Assembly (NCBI RefSeq): GCF_003026815.1
Contig: NZ_PYOG01000001.1
Span: 372,001 to 436,000, forward strand
Length of the DNA: 64,000 nt
Reading direction: 5' to 3'
From: Photobacterium damselae
GTDB lineage: Bacteria > Pseudomonadota > Gammaproteobacteria > Enterobacterales > Vibrionaceae
In this document: one piece after another, positions 8,431 to 17,199 of the stretch
How positions within the stretch are numbered: position 1 is the stretch's first letter
How the letters are laid out: every line of letters begins with the position of its first letter
Notes under the pieces: generated by a model
Told to the model about the DNA's origin: nothing
Databases searched by the model: none
The model's input: the letters and a program-made list of their open reading frames with translations, nothing else
Program-made: the position numbers and the translations under genes

Positions 8431-10551
8431 TTAATAAAAAGATTGCTTATTTTCCGCACGCATAACAATCCCCTCACAAGGCGCAAAACGCTCACCATAC
8501 TTGTGGCTATAGTCGATAAACATATCTAATACACGGTCTAAACCAAGGCTATCCATATAATGGAATGGTCCACCCAAGAATGGAGGGAAACCAATACCAA
8601 AAATCGCCCCTATATCACCATCTCGCGCCGACTGAATAACACCTTCATCCAAACAACGAACCGCTTCATTTAACATCATTAATGTACAGCGCAGCGCCAA
8701 ATCCTGTCCGGCCAAATGCTGTTCAGGTTCGAGGTTAAGCAATTGATAAACCTGCTTATCCGCCTCTTTTTTCTTGCCGTTATACAGATAAAACCCTTTA
8801 CCACTTTTGCGCCCTTTACGGCCATCATTGAGTAAGGTATCAAACAGATCTGGAGCTTGAAAACGCTCCCCTAACTCAGCCAATAAAATAGGACTGATCT
8901 TAGCTCCTATATCGACACCGACTTCATCTAAAAGCGTGATTGGACCAACAGGGAATCCAAAATCCAGCAGAGAACGATCTATATGCTCAATCGGCTCGCC
9001 TTCTAGTAACAAGCGCGCCGCCTCGTTCATATAAGGAGCAAGAATTCGGTTAACATAAAACCCAGCTGTATCGGCAACAACAATCGGCGTTTTCCCCTGT
9101 TTTTTCGCTAAGGTTATTGCCGTTTCTATAGTTTGCTGCGATGTCGCTCCACCAAGTTCGGTTCCTTGATGAGGAATGATCTCCACCAATGGCATTTTCT
9201 CTACCGGGCTGAAATAGTGCAGTCCAACCACTTGTTCAGGTCGTTGCGCAGCAGAAGCTATCTGATGAATAGGTAACGAAGAGGTATTGGTGGCAAAAAT
9301 CGTATCTGGTTTCGAGTGAGTCTCAATATCTCTTACCATCTGATGTTTTAAGGCTAGATCTTCAAATACAGCTTCAACCACCATATCTAGCTGATTATAC
9401 CCAATAAAATCAGTACCACCTGTAAACATAGACATCTGATTTTGCAACTGAGCTTTCGAAATAATCTTACGATCGCGCTTTTTACTGAACAGCTTATAGT
9501 TGTAGTTAAGAGCATTAAGGACACCATCGTTATGGACATCTTTAATGCGTACAGGCAAATCCGCCTTGGTTGCAGTGACATGACTAATCCCAGCCCCCAT
9601 CAAGCCTCCACCTAACACACCGATATGCGTCAAGGGATGTGCTTGCTCTAAGCTCCCTTGCTCTTTTTTCATTGCGGTCGTTGCAAAGAAAATATGGCGC
9701 AGAGCTTTTGATTGCGAACTCATCACAAGCTCACCAAAACGCTGTGCTTCAAGAGCATATCCTTGGCTCAGACCTTTATCTAATCCATGTTTAATCACTT
9801 CAAGAATTGCGGTGGTTGCCGGATAATTTCCTCGCGTTTTTTGTTCAGTTTTTTTCTTTGCCTGATCGAAAACTACTGAGCGCCCCAGCGGATTCCCCCC
9901 CATAGCCCAATTTTGCCAAGAAGATTGGCGTTTAGGTTTGTGCTCTAATGCGATCTCTTTGGCAACGGTAAGCAATATTTCAGAATCAACAACCGCATCT
10001 ACCACGCCCATTTTTTTGGCTTTTTTCGCGCGCAGTTGCTTACCGGTTAAAATCATATCCAGAGCATTAGCCACCCCAATTAAACGAGGCAATCTTTGGG
10101 TGCCACCAGATCCAGGTAATAGACCCAATTGTACCTCTGGTAAACCAATACGTGTTTTATCGTCTAGTGTGGCAACTCGACTATGGCAAGCAAGGGCCAA
10201 CTCAAGCCCCCCACCTAAACATGGACCATGAATTGCGGCAACCACATGAAATGGCAAATTTTCTAACCGAGTAAATAACTCTTGTCCAGTTGTTGCTAAT
10301 TGCTGCGCTTGTTCAGCAGTCTCACACGCCGCTAACATTTTAATATCGGCACCGGCGACAAAGTTATCGGGTTTTCCCGAATAGATAACCATACCTTTAA
10401 TGTCAGAACTTGCTTCTAGTTGCTCTAAAACCTGTGATATTTCAGTAGCAAAGCAATCTTGCAACGTGTTCATTTTTTCATTAGGAACATCAATCTTTAA
10501 CCATGCTAATTTGTCATCATCAATGGTCAATGTGAAAGCAGAATTATTCAT
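8431..10551 (-). CDS. fadJ: Multifunctional fatty acid oxidation protein, alpha subunit FadJ
   Basis: A 706-residue fusion. Residues 1-190 are an enoyl-CoA hydratase, with the catalytic glutamates E117 (GGGLELAL) and E139 ([14 protein letters not shown]). From about 308 it is an L-3-hydroxyacyl-CoA dehydrogenase, with the NAD motif [11 protein letters not shown] at 311-321 and the catalytic dyad H445/E457. It carries out hydration and dehydrogenation in beta-oxidation. It overlaps the fadI stop by one base (TAATG), so the two are translationally coupled. Pairing with FadI rather than FadA identifies it as FadJ. Confidence 0.95.
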   Translation of the reverse strand: MNNSAFTLTIDDDKLAWLKIDVPNEKMNTLQDCFATEISQVLEQLEASSDIKGMVIYSGKPDNFVAGADIKMLAACETAEQAQQLATTGQELFTRLENLPFHVVAAIHGPCLGGGLELALACHSRVATLDDKTRIGLPEVQLGLLPGSGGTQRLPRLIGVANALDMILTGKQLRAKKAKKMGVVDAVVDSEILLTVAKEIALEHKPKRQSSWQNWAMGGNPLGRSVVFDQAKKKTEQKTRGNYPATTAILEVIKHGLDKGLSQGYALEAQRFGELVMSSQSKALRHIFFATTAMKKEQGSLEQAHPLTHIGVLGGGLMGAGISHVTATKADLPVRIKDVHNDGVLNALNYNYKLFSKKRDRKIISKAQLQNQMSMFTGGTDFIGYNQLDMVVEAVFEDLALKHQMVRDIETHSKPDTIFATNTSSLPIHQIASAAQRPEQVVGLHYFSPVEKMPLVEIIPHQGTELGGATSQQTIETAITLAKKQGKTPIVVADTAGFYVNRILAPYMNEAARLLLEGEPIEHIDRSLLDFGFPVGPITLLDEVGVDIGAKISPILLAELGERFQAPDLFDTLLNDGRKGRKSGKGFYLYNGKKKEADKQVYQLLNLEPEQHLAGQDLALRCTLMMLNEAVRCLDEGVIQSARDGDIGAIFGIGFPPFLGGPFHYMDSLGLDRVLDMFIDYSHKYGERFAPCEGIVMRAENKQSFY

Positions 10552-11861
10552 TAGTCAGCCTCCAAAATCATAGCAGCACCTAAACCACCAGCAGCACACG
10601 CCGTATTTAACGCCAGTCCACCTCCGCGGCGTTGCAGTTCGCGTAATGTTTGGGTGATCATGCGCGCTCCTGTTGCAGCAAATGGATGTCCATACGCTAT
10701 CGAGCCACCTAAGACGTTAAATTTGTCCATATCAATCTCACCAATGGCGTGATCTCGACCCAGTTTGTCACGAGCAAATTGCGCAGAACCAAACATTTTT
10801 ACATTAGCCAATGTTTGAGCTGCAAAAGCTTCATGCATATCAATAAGAGTAAGATCCGATAGGGAAATCCCAGCGCGATCAAGGGCTAACGGCGTCGCAT
10901 AAGACGGTCCCATCAACATATCTTTTTCAACACCAATCGCAGCAAAAGCATACGAGCGAATATAACCTAACGGTGTTAAACCTAACGCTTTTGCTCGCCC
11001 TTCAGACATCAGTAACACAGCAGCCGCACCATCGGTTAACGGTGTCGCATTGGCCGCAGTAACCGAACCATATTTACGGTCAAACGCAGGTCTTAATTTG
11101 GCATATGATTCAAGGGATGAGTCTTCTCGGATATTGTTATCTTTATCAATCCACGCCCGATACGGCTCAGGAAATGCGGTCATCACTTCATCTCGAATTA
11201 ATCCATCATGCCATGCTTGAGCTGCTAAGGTATGGGAGCGATGAGCTAAAGCATCTTGCTCTTGACGTGTTATCTGGTGGGTTTTTGCCATTTGTTCGGC
11301 GGTTTGCCCCATACTCAAACCCGTCGAGTACTCAGCAACTGCGGGAGGCACTGGCATCAAATCTTTAAGACTGAGCTGACTAAATAACTTAGCTCTCTGC
11401 CCCATCGTTTTTGCTTTACTCAATGCCAGCAGTGTTGCGGCCATTTTTTTAGAAACACTGATAGGTAGAACAGAAGATGAATCCGCACCGCCTGCAATAC
11501 CAATTTCGATGGAACCCGAGAGAATACTTTCGGTGACGTTAGCGACGGCTTGAAAGCTGGTTGCACAGGCGCGAGTCACACTGTAAGCATCAGTGTGAAC
11601 ATTCATCCCTGTCCCTAGCACTATTTCACGGGCAATGTTTGGCGCTTCTGGCATTTGAACAACCTGACCAAAAACCAACTGATCAATAAGCTTAGGATCA
11701 AAGTCCAGCCGCTGTAGCATTTCATTGACAACCAACTTACCTAAGTCCACTGCGGGTACTTGAGCAAAAGCGGTCGATTGACGGGCAAAGGGGGTTCGTA
11801 ATCCGGATACCACAGCTATGCGTTCACCTTGAGCTGTTTTCAGATTCTGGAGACGTGTCAT
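10551..11861 (-). CDS. fadI: 3-ketoacyl-CoA thiolase FadI
   Basis: A 436-residue thiolase. The nucleophile is C99 (SVTRACATS), the catalytic histidine is H392 ([11 protein letters not shown]) and the second cysteine is C422 ([10 protein letters not shown]). It performs the thiolytic step of beta-oxidation and forms a complex with FadJ. The start is ATG 11861 with AAGGAG six bases upstream. A FadR-like sequence lies about 60 bases upstream. First gene of the fadIJ operon. Confidence 0.95.
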   Translation of the reverse strand: MTRLQNLKTAQGERIAVVSGLRTPFARQSTAFAQVPAVDLGKLVVNEMLQRLDFDPKLIDQLVFGQVVQMPEAPNIAREIVLGTGMNVHTDAYSVTRACATSFQAVANVTESILSGSIEIGIAGGADSSSVLPISVSKKMAATLLALSKAKTMGQRAKLFSQLSLKDLMPVPPAVAEYSTGLSMGQTAEQMAKTHQITRQEQDALAHRSHTLAAQAWHDGLIRDEVMTAFPEPYRAWIDKDNNIREDSSLESYAKLRPAFDRKYGSVTAANATPLTDGAAAVLLMSEGRAKALGLTPLGYIRSYAFAAIGVEKDMLMGPSYATPLALDRAGISLSDLTLIDMHEAFAAQTLANVKMFGSAQFARDKLGRDHAIGEIDMDKFNVLGGSIAYGHPFAATGARMITQTLRELQRRGGGLALNTACAAGGLGAAMILEAD

Positions 11862-11915
11862 CGCAACTCCTTATGCGGGAAAATCCCTTTCAATAACCAA
11901 AACGATCTTCATAAA

Positions 11916-11934
11916 AGAAGAGGTCGGATGACAC
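11916..11934 (-). promoter_or_regulatory. Candidate FadR operator upstream of fadI
   Basis: AGAGGTCGGATGACAC resembles the FadR pattern CTGGTCnGAnnnGT. It shares GGTCnGAT with the two candidate sites before the fadL genes. The site is 55-73 bases upstream of the fadI start, where a repressor would block transcription. Matching was by eye. Confidence 0.4.
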
Positions 11935-12132
11935 AATTGTAATAAACTTGTTATTTAATTCAAACAAATGTTTAAAAATAGTACGATAACTATCGGTTCA
12001 TCACAAAAATCAGGCAAGTTATATATACTTTAACCAAAATTCACTTTATATTTTGTCCGAATGTTAAAATAACCATACATTCACATGAGGAATTACTTGG
12101 TAGGAAAAAGTGCGATACGGCAGATAACAGGC

Positions 12133-12161
12133 AAAAAAAAACCATACCCGATGGTATGGTT
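12133..12161 (-). terminator. Strong intrinsic terminator on the minus strand
   Basis: Read on the minus strand: stem AACCATACC (12161-12153), loop ATCG, GGTATGGTT (12148-12140), then a T-run to 12133. It is too far upstream of fadI to belong to it and ends the candidate small RNA. Confidence 0.85.
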
Positions 12162-12354
12162 AGAAATTTACGCGGAAAGCAATCTACGTAAGATAAATAA
12201 GTCAATTAACGTAAAGCCAATTGCAAATCAGGAAAATCCTGATAGGAGAAAGTAAAGTCAGCCTTCAAAAGGAAGTTGTCATCTTGCTCAACAGACGGAT
12301 AACTAACAACAAAACAATAAAGTCTTGCTATCAATCAGTGCCATCAGATGACGT
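12133..12354 (-). ncRNA. Candidate small RNA, about 220 nt, between fadI and the ECF sigma gene
   Basis: A minus-strand intrinsic terminator (9-bp stem, 8 Us) ends at 12133, but no gene on that strand precedes it in the intergenic space. Working upstream, TATATT at 12365-12360 is a plausible -10 box. A CRP-like site is centred at 12393.5, which gives about -41.5 for a start near 12352-12354. The transcript has no ORF with a ribosome site; the longest ATG frames are 13 codons or fewer. It contains a GU-rich single-stranded stretch and a 7-bp hairpin (12227-12243). The long U-tail suits Hfq binding. Ends are inferred. Confidence 0.5.
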
Positions 12355-12385
12355 GGACTAATATAACCCTTATGAGAATTCAGAA

Positions 12386-12401
12386 TTTGAACCAGATCAA
12401 T
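12386..12401. promoter_or_regulatory. Candidate CRP binding site
   Basis: TTTGA-N6-TCAAT, near-palindromic around 12393.5, compared with the CRP consensus TGTGA-N6-TCACA (three mismatches). Its spacing to a minus-strand -10 box fits a class II CRP promoter for the small RNA candidate. Confidence 0.35.
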
Positions 12402-12507
12402 TTTAATGCTGATTAATCGAGATTTGGCACAAATAATTCGAGATTTTGTCTATAACTAATGTCTTTAGCCAAATTTTGTTGCTAAAAACGACATCATAGT
12501 GGGCAAC

Positions 12508-13080
12508 ATGATGATCAAAAAATTTTTTGGAAAGAAAAAACCAGATGCCTCGGTCTCTTTAGATATGAATAGACAAAGACGATACGAAGCTCTGGTTAGA
12601 GCCTGGCATCGAGACCTGTATCGTTATGCTTACTGGTTGTGTAAGGATCCTCATATTGCCGAAGATCTAGTACAAGAGACCTGTTTACGAGCATGGCGAT
12701 CCCTTGATAGCCTTCAAGATGATAATGCAGCGAAGTCATGGCTCATCACCATTCTTCGTCGTGAAAACGCACGCCGCTTTGAACGTAAGCAATTTGAAAC
12801 CGTTGATATTGACGACCATCACATTGCCGATGAACAAAGCAGCAGTGATGGTGATTATCAACAGCAACAACTGCATTCCATGATTATGAACCTCGCCCCC
12901 GAGTATCGCGAGCCATTAGTTTTACAAGTTATGGCAGGATTTAGCGGAGAAGAAATTGCGGAAATTTTGGGGCTTAATAAAAATACGGTTATGACTCGCT
13001 TATTTCGAGCGCGTAACCAATTAAAAGAACAACTTGACGATAACAACCAAGTAAGAGGACAAAAAAATGGACGATCTTGA
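12508..13080 (+). CDS. ECF-type RNA polymerase sigma factor
   Basis: About 190 residues with sigma region 2 (the YRYAYWLCKDPHIAEDLVQE stretch) and region 4 (GFSGEEIAEILGLNKNTVMTRL), and without regions 1 and 3, as in extracytoplasmic-function sigma factors. An in-frame GTG at 12499 could add three codons. I prefer ATG 12508 (or 12511), because GTGGG just upstream can act as the ribosome site. The last codons overlap the following DUF3379 gene by 14 bases, pointing to a sigma/anti-sigma pair. The inducing signal is unknown. The position beside fad genes suggests envelope or lipid stress, but that is inference. Confidence 0.85.
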   Translation: MMIKKFFGKKKPDASVSLDMNRQRRYEALVRAWHRDLYRYAYWLCKDPHIAEDLVQETCLRAWRSLDSLQDDNAAKSWLITILRRENARRFERKQFETVDIDDHHIADEQSSSDGDYQQQQLHSMIMNLAPEYREPLVLQVMAGFSGEEIAEILGLNKNTVMTRLFRARNQLKEQLDDNNQVRGQKNGRS

Positions 13081-13780
13081 ATTTCGACGTCGTCTCTTTG
13101 CCGACCCGAATGATGACGATCCCAAATTACAAGCAAGTAAAAATGCATCGGTGACCAACAGAAAACTTGCTAACGATCTTATCAACTTGGATGCTCAATT
13201 AAAGCAAGCAATGGATGTTGATGTACCTGACGATCTTGCAGAGAAAATTCTGTTTAAGCAAGCAGGACAACCTTCCGTAAAATCCGATCGGCGCAGATGG
13301 TATCCAGCATTGGCTGCATCGGTTGCTTTAGTAGTAGGAATATTTATTGGTCGTTACGATATAACCCCTATTGCTCCTGCTCAAGCTGAAAACCTTGCAC
13401 AAATAGCCATTAAGCATGTGGATAACGAAGCCCCCTTTATTAGGCATGTAGATGAAGGTGTCGCACTACAGCAAGTTAACGCAAAACTATCGCCTTTTGG
13501 TAATACGTTTAAAGCGCTACCTGGTCATATCTATTATGTTAACCATTGTGGTTTTGGCACAATGCATGCACTACATATGGTGATGCAAACGGAAGTAGGT
13601 AAAGTGACCGTATTTATTGTGCCAGAGACTTCTGCTGAACTTGAAACCTACAGCAATAGCCAAGTTGAAACGGTGGTAATGCCAATTCATGAAGCAAGCT
13701 TAGTGATTGTTGGTGATACTGGACAAAACCTAATGCCAGTTGCTGATAGTATTCGTGCCGACTTACAGCAAAGTATTTAA
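13067..13780 (+). CDS. DUF3379-type membrane protein, probable anti-sigma partner
   Basis: A 237-residue protein. Residues 1-77 form a charged cytoplasmic part, a single membrane span lies at about 79-97 (WYPALAASVALVVGIFIG), and about 140 periplasmic residues follow, with one cysteine in NHCGFG. I recognise it as the DUF3379 family, which in Vibrionaceae follows a sigma factor gene. Translational overlap with the ECF sigma gene and one membrane span fit an anti-sigma factor. No zinc-binding HxxxCxxC motif is seen, so it is not a classical ZAS anti-sigma factor. Function is inferred from context. Confidence 0.75.
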   Translation: MDDLEFRRRLFADPNDDDPKLQASKNASVTNRKLANDLINLDAQLKQAMDVDVPDDLAEKILFKQAGQPSVKSDRRRWYPALAASVALVVGIFIGRYDITPIAPAQAENLAQIAIKHVDNEAPFIRHVDEGVALQQVNAKLSPFGNTFKALPGHIYYVNHCGFGTMHALHMVMQTEVGKVTVFIVPETSAELETYSNSQVETVVMPIHEASLVIVGDTGQNLMPVADSIRADLQQSI

Positions 13781-13827
13781 CAGCGAATAAGTTAAAAGCA
13801 CAGTTACTTAAGATAACAACTTAATAA

Positions 13828-13880
13828 TGAGCCTAATACATACCGTTTTATAGTTAACGATGTGGTTAGGCTTTTATTTT
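13828..13880 (+). terminator. Terminator after the DUF3379 gene
   Basis: The outer stem AGCCTAA / TTAGGCT, with an inner ACAT/ATGT stem across a bulge, is followed by TTTATTTTAT. It separates the sigma operon from the first fadL gene. Confidence 0.6.
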
Positions 13881-14074
13881 ATCACACAAAACTCACCAGA
13901 AAATTTATCTTAACAGGTCAAAATATTGACTTTATGCACTTTATGTCAATAAAAATAAATAGGTTAAGATTCTAAAATGGTGATAAATCCACCGTAAATA
14001 CCCTCCACAAATACTGAGTAAGTATTCTAAAATCTACTGTTCTCACATTTCCTAACTTATTGAATAAATTTTAA

Positions 14075-14092
14075 TACTGGTCTGATTTGTTA
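14075..14092 (+). promoter_or_regulatory. Candidate FadR operator upstream of the first fadL
   Basis: ACTGGTCTGATTTGT matches the FadR half-pattern CTGGTCnGA well. The same CTGGTCTGATnTGT string occurs, inverted, before the second fadL gene. The shared string in two otherwise different promoters supports a real operator. Confidence 0.55.
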
Positions 14093-14168
14093 ACCCCAAT
14101 ACCCAGCCTAAAATTGCTGCGACTTATCAAAAAATAGATAAGCATAAAAATAATTAGGAATATAAAAA

Positions 14169-15410
14169 ATGAATAAGAAGCGTCTGTTTACAAAAACTCT
14201 CGTTGCAGCAGCAGTAACGATTGCATCACAACAAGCAATGGCAGCAGGTTTTCAGCTAAATGCCCAATCAGCAACTGGTCTAGGCCGAGCATTCGCTGGT
14301 GACGGTGTGATTGCAGATAACGCATCAACAATGGCAAAAAACCCAGCATCAATGGCTCTTTTCGATGCGCCAGCACTTTCTCTTGGTGTGATTGCGATTG
14401 ATACTGATGTAAAAGTTAAAAATGCGACGTACACATCACCATTTGGTACTAATGCTCTTCCTGATGAGCAAATTGGTGGTACTAGCTTTGCGCCGAATAT
14501 CTACTATATTCACCCTCTTAATGAGAAATGGACTGTTGGTGCAGGTCTTTACTCTAATTTCGGTACGAAAACTGAATTTAGCGATAAATATGCAGCCAAT
14601 GCTTTTGGCGGTTTAACTGACGTTAAAAGTGTCAACCTAGCATTGAGTGCGGCTTTCCGTGTTAATGAACATTGGAGTCTTGGTGGTGGTTTAGATGTTA
14701 TTTATGGTAGCGGTAAACTAGAGCGCTACCTTCCTGAAACTAAAGTTCCAGTAGTTGATATTACTATTCCACGTAAAGATCTATTAAATATCGATGCAGA
14801 TGGTGTAGCTCTAGGCTTTAATCTAGGTACAGTATACGAGCTTAATGAAGACAACCGTTTTGGCCTTTCTTACCGTTATAGCCCAACCCTAGATGCTAAA
14901 GGCGATATGTCTTATATTGGCGCAGATATCACAAATCATAAGCTTAAAATGCCACTACCAGATATGGCAGAATTCTCTGGCTTCAACAAGCTAAATGATA
15001 AATTTGCTGTTCACTATAGCATTCAGTGGATCCGTTGGAGTGAGTTTGATGTTCTTGAAACAAGCGGTGGTGTAAACCTAAATAACTATGAGTGGCAAGA
15101 CGGCTGGCACTACTCTATCGGTGGTACATACTACCTAAACGACACTTGGACATTACGTGCAGGTTATATGCATGATACAAGTGCTCAAGATAAGCGTACA
15201 TCAATTTCAGTACCAGACTCAGCTCGTAACTGGTTCTCTGGCGGCTTCAGCTACCACTTAGATCCAAAATCAAGCATTGATGTGGGTGTAACTTACCTTG
15301 TTGGTGAAGATGTTAAAGCAACAGAATCAAATCCTCTAGGTTTAGGTGTTGATGCAACCACTCGTGCTAACGCATGGTTATACGGTATTCAGTACAATCG
15401 CTCATTCTAA
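14169..15410 (+). CDS. fadL: FadL-family outer membrane fatty acid transporter (copy 1)
   Basis: A 413-residue outer membrane beta-barrel. The signal peptide is cleaved after about residue 25 (AMA, mature AGFQL). The N-terminal hatch region carries the FadL NPA motif at 58-60, and the protein ends in an aromatic residue (RSF), as outer membrane porins do. FadL proteins carry long-chain fatty acids and other hydrophobic compounds across the outer membrane. A second fadL follows 365 bases downstream. The two share the hatch sequence but differ in the extracellular loops, which suggests different substrates. Confidence 0.9.
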   Translation: MNKKRLFTKTLVAAAVTIASQQAMAAGFQLNAQSATGLGRAFAGDGVIADNASTMAKNPASMALFDAPALSLGVIAIDTDVKVKNATYTSPFGTNALPDEQIGGTSFAPNIYYIHPLNEKWTVGAGLYSNFGTKTEFSDKYAANAFGGLTDVKSVNLALSAAFRVNEHWSLGGGLDVIYGSGKLERYLPETKVPVVDITIPRKDLLNIDADGVALGFNLGTVYELNEDNRFGLSYRYSPTLDAKGDMSYIGADITNHKLKMPLPDMAEFSGFNKLNDKFAVHYSIQWIRWSEFDVLETSGGVNLNNYEWQDGWHYSIGGTYYLNDTWTLRAGYMHDTSAQDKRTSISVPDSARNWFSGGFSYHLDPKSSIDVGVTYLVGEDVKATESNPLGLGVDATTRANAWLYGIQYNRSF

Positions 15411-15439
15411 TTTCAGCGAACAACTTACGATAAATTAAC

Positions 15440-15463
15440 AAAGGGAGCACCTCGCTCCCTTTT
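15440..15463 (+). terminator. Terminator after the first fadL
   Basis: Stem AAAGGGAGC (15440-15448) / GCTCCCTTT (15454-15462) with a 5-nt loop and a final T-run. It makes the two fadL genes separate transcripts. Confidence 0.85.
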
Positions 15464-15600
15464 CAATATTCGCTCAATAATTTCATATATTTACACCTAC
15501 CTTTTTCATCCCCCTCAGAAAAACAAGATCTAGATCACACTCACTTAGCTTACAGATCGTCGCCGAAAACAGCATATTCTGGTACAGGTGTACGCTGAAA

Positions 15601-15617
15601 ACAGATCAGACCAGACT
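15601..15617 (-). promoter_or_regulatory. Candidate FadR operator upstream of the second fadL
   Basis: On the minus strand it reads AGTCTGGTCTGATCTGT, sharing CTGGTCTGATnTGT with the site before the first fadL. It is about 160 bases upstream of the start codon. Confidence 0.5.
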
Positions 15618-15669
15618 ATTTTGATTAATATTTACCAGATATAAAACCAGAAAACCAAAATAAACCAGA
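15610..15669 (+). repeat. Cluster of short ACCAGA direct repeats in the fadL promoter
   Basis: ACCAGA occurs at 15610, 15634, 15646 and 15664, with a variant ACCAAA at 15654. Several spacings are near one helical turn (12, 8, 10). It may be a multi-site operator; the binding protein is unknown. Confidence 0.4.
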
Positions 15670-15775
15670 TTTTAATTCTTTTTTCATATTTCTTTACAAA
15701 TAAAACTTAAAGCACAGGAACTTATACGTATGATTCACAGCAATAAATTTGAGCGAACAAATATAAATAAGAAGC

Positions 15776-17110
15776 ATGAATAAGCAAAAAATCACATTAT
15801 CTTTAGCAGCAGCGGTTGCACTTGGTTTAACATCAAATGCAATGGCAGCAGGTTTCCAGTTAGCAGAATATTCAGCAACCGGCCTTGGTCGTGCATTTGC
15901 TGGTGAAGCGGCAATGGCGGATAACGCAAGTACTCAGTTCCGTAACCCTGCTATGCTGACTTACCTAGAAGGCACTCAGATTTCGACAGGTGCTATCTAT
16001 GTTGATCCAAACATTGATGTTAACGGTAATCTGCAATTAAATGGCCATACCATTGACTCAACTTCTGCAAATAATATTGCTAATAGTGCTGTCGTTCCTA
16101 ATTTCTACTTCTCTCGCCCTTTGAACGATAAATTCACGCTAGGTTTAGCTGTTGGTACTCATTTTGGTATGCGTACAGACCTTGGTACAAATTTCACAGG
16201 CTCTATGTTTGGTAACCAAGCAGAAGTACACACTGTTGAAATCAACCCGAACCTAGCTTACAAGATCAACGAGCAATTCAGTGTTGGTGCTGGTGTTCGT
16301 TACGTGATCGGTAAAGGTCACTTTGGTGCAGCACTGCCAAGTTCTCTTCCAAAAGCGTTTGCAGCTTATAATCCAATGTACTCACCTCTTGCTGGTAAAA
16401 ACCTTAAGTATATGGAAGGTGATGACAGTTCATGGGGTTGGCAAGCAGGTGCTGCATGGCAGATTAACCCAGCAAACCGTATCGGTGTAAGCTACCATTC
16501 TGCGGTTAAGTTAGATCTAACAGGTCATGCTTCTGGTGCTGCGTTTGATCTTAAAGCGGGTCAACGTGGTGGTTCATATGCAGGCTCTCTACCACTTGAG
16601 CTTCCAGCTTCAGCAGAAATTGCCAGTTTCCACCAAATCACTGATGCTCTTGCGATTCATGCAAGTGTAAACTGGACTGATTGGAGCGCTTTTGAAAAAC
16701 TAGAAGCAAATATTCCAAGTATTGGCGGCCAAACACCAATCAAACAAGAGAACTGGAAAGATAACTACCGTTTTGCTATTGGTACGACTTATCAGCTAAA
16801 CAGCAAGGTAACTCTACGTTCTGGTATCGCTTACGATACAGCAGCAGTAAATGATGCCAACCGTACTCAAACAATCCCAGAAACGGATCGTACTTGGTAT
16901 AGCATCGGTGCAGGCTATAAGTGGTCTGAAAACCTAACATTTGATGCAGGTCTAACTTACATCCATGCGAAGAAAGCGCACCTAAACGAAAATGAACCAG
17001 ATCTAGACCATCTAATTGGTAACATCATGCCAGGTGCAAGCCTATCATTTGATGGCAACACATCAGGTGATGTATGGCTTGCAGGTGTTCAGGCAAGCTA
17101 TAAGTTCTAA
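15776..17110 (+). CDS. fadL: FadL-family outer membrane fatty acid transporter (copy 2)
   Basis: A 444-residue FadL paralogue. The signal peptide is cleaved after about residue 24 (NAMA), the mature N-terminus AGFQLAEYSATGLGRAF is nearly the same as in copy 1, the NPA motif is at 57-59, and the terminal phenylalanine is typical of barrels. It is about 30 residues longer than copy 1, with different mid-barrel loops. Own promoter with FadR-like and ACCAGA elements, own terminator. Tandem fadL genes are common in Vibrionaceae. Which copy is the main long-chain fatty acid channel cannot be told from sequence. Confidence 0.9.
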   Translation: MNKQKITLSLAAAVALGLTSNAMAAGFQLAEYSATGLGRAFAGEAAMADNASTQFRNPAMLTYLEGTQISTGAIYVDPNIDVNGNLQLNGHTIDSTSANNIANSAVVPNFYFSRPLNDKFTLGLAVGTHFGMRTDLGTNFTGSMFGNQAEVHTVEINPNLAYKINEQFSVGAGVRYVIGKGHFGAALPSSLPKAFAAYNPMYSPLAGKNLKYMEGDDSSWGWQAGAAWQINPANRIGVSYHSAVKLDLTGHASGAAFDLKAGQRGGSYAGSLPLELPASAEIASFHQITDALAIHASVNWTDWSAFEKLEANIPSIGGQTPIKQENWKDNYRFAIGTTYQLNSKVTLRSGIAYDTAAVNDANRTQTIPETDRTWYSIGAGYKWSENLTFDAGLTYIHAKKAHLNENEPDLDHLIGNIMPGASLSFDGNTSGDVWLAGVQASYKF

Positions 17111-17131
17111 GAGTTAGAACCTAGATAGTAT

Positions 17132-17165
17132 AAAGGCCGCAATTATACATAGCGGCCTTTTTCAT
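17132..17165 (+). terminator. Terminator after the second fadL
   Basis: Stem AAAGGCCGC / GCGGCCTTT with an 11-nt loop, followed by a T-run. It lies between the convergent fadL and mlaA genes. Confidence 0.85.
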
Positions 17166-17199
17166 ACTTCATTTTCAATAAATTGATTAATTAATGAGA

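Larger units (their letters stand above)
11862..12498. other. Intergenic region between fadI and the ECF sigma gene
   Basis: 637 bases with no credible protein gene. It holds the fadI promoter with a FadR-like site, a minus-strand transcript candidate ending in a strong terminator (12133-12354), a CRP-like site (12386-12401) and the ECF sigma gene promoter. Confidence 0.6.
13781..14168. other. Intergenic region before the first fadL gene
   Basis: 388 bases without an ORF. It contains the terminator of the sigma operon and, near the gene, a FadR-like site (14075-14092). The rest is AT-rich promoter DNA. Confidence 0.5.
15411..15775. other. Intergenic region between the two fadL genes
   Basis: 365 bases with no ORF. 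It holds the first fadL terminator, a FadR-like site (15601-15617), a run of ACCAGA repeats (15610-15669) and the promoter of the second fadL. Confidence 0.5.

Noticed and set aside
12133..12354. Candidate small RNA being GcvB
   Set aside because: Only an 11-base string and a GU-rich stretch resemble GcvB. The terminator, the start and the genomic location (not beside gcvA) do not fit.
12423..12440. TTGGCAC before the ECF sigma gene, sigma54-like
   Set aside because: The -12 GC is missing at the required spacing.
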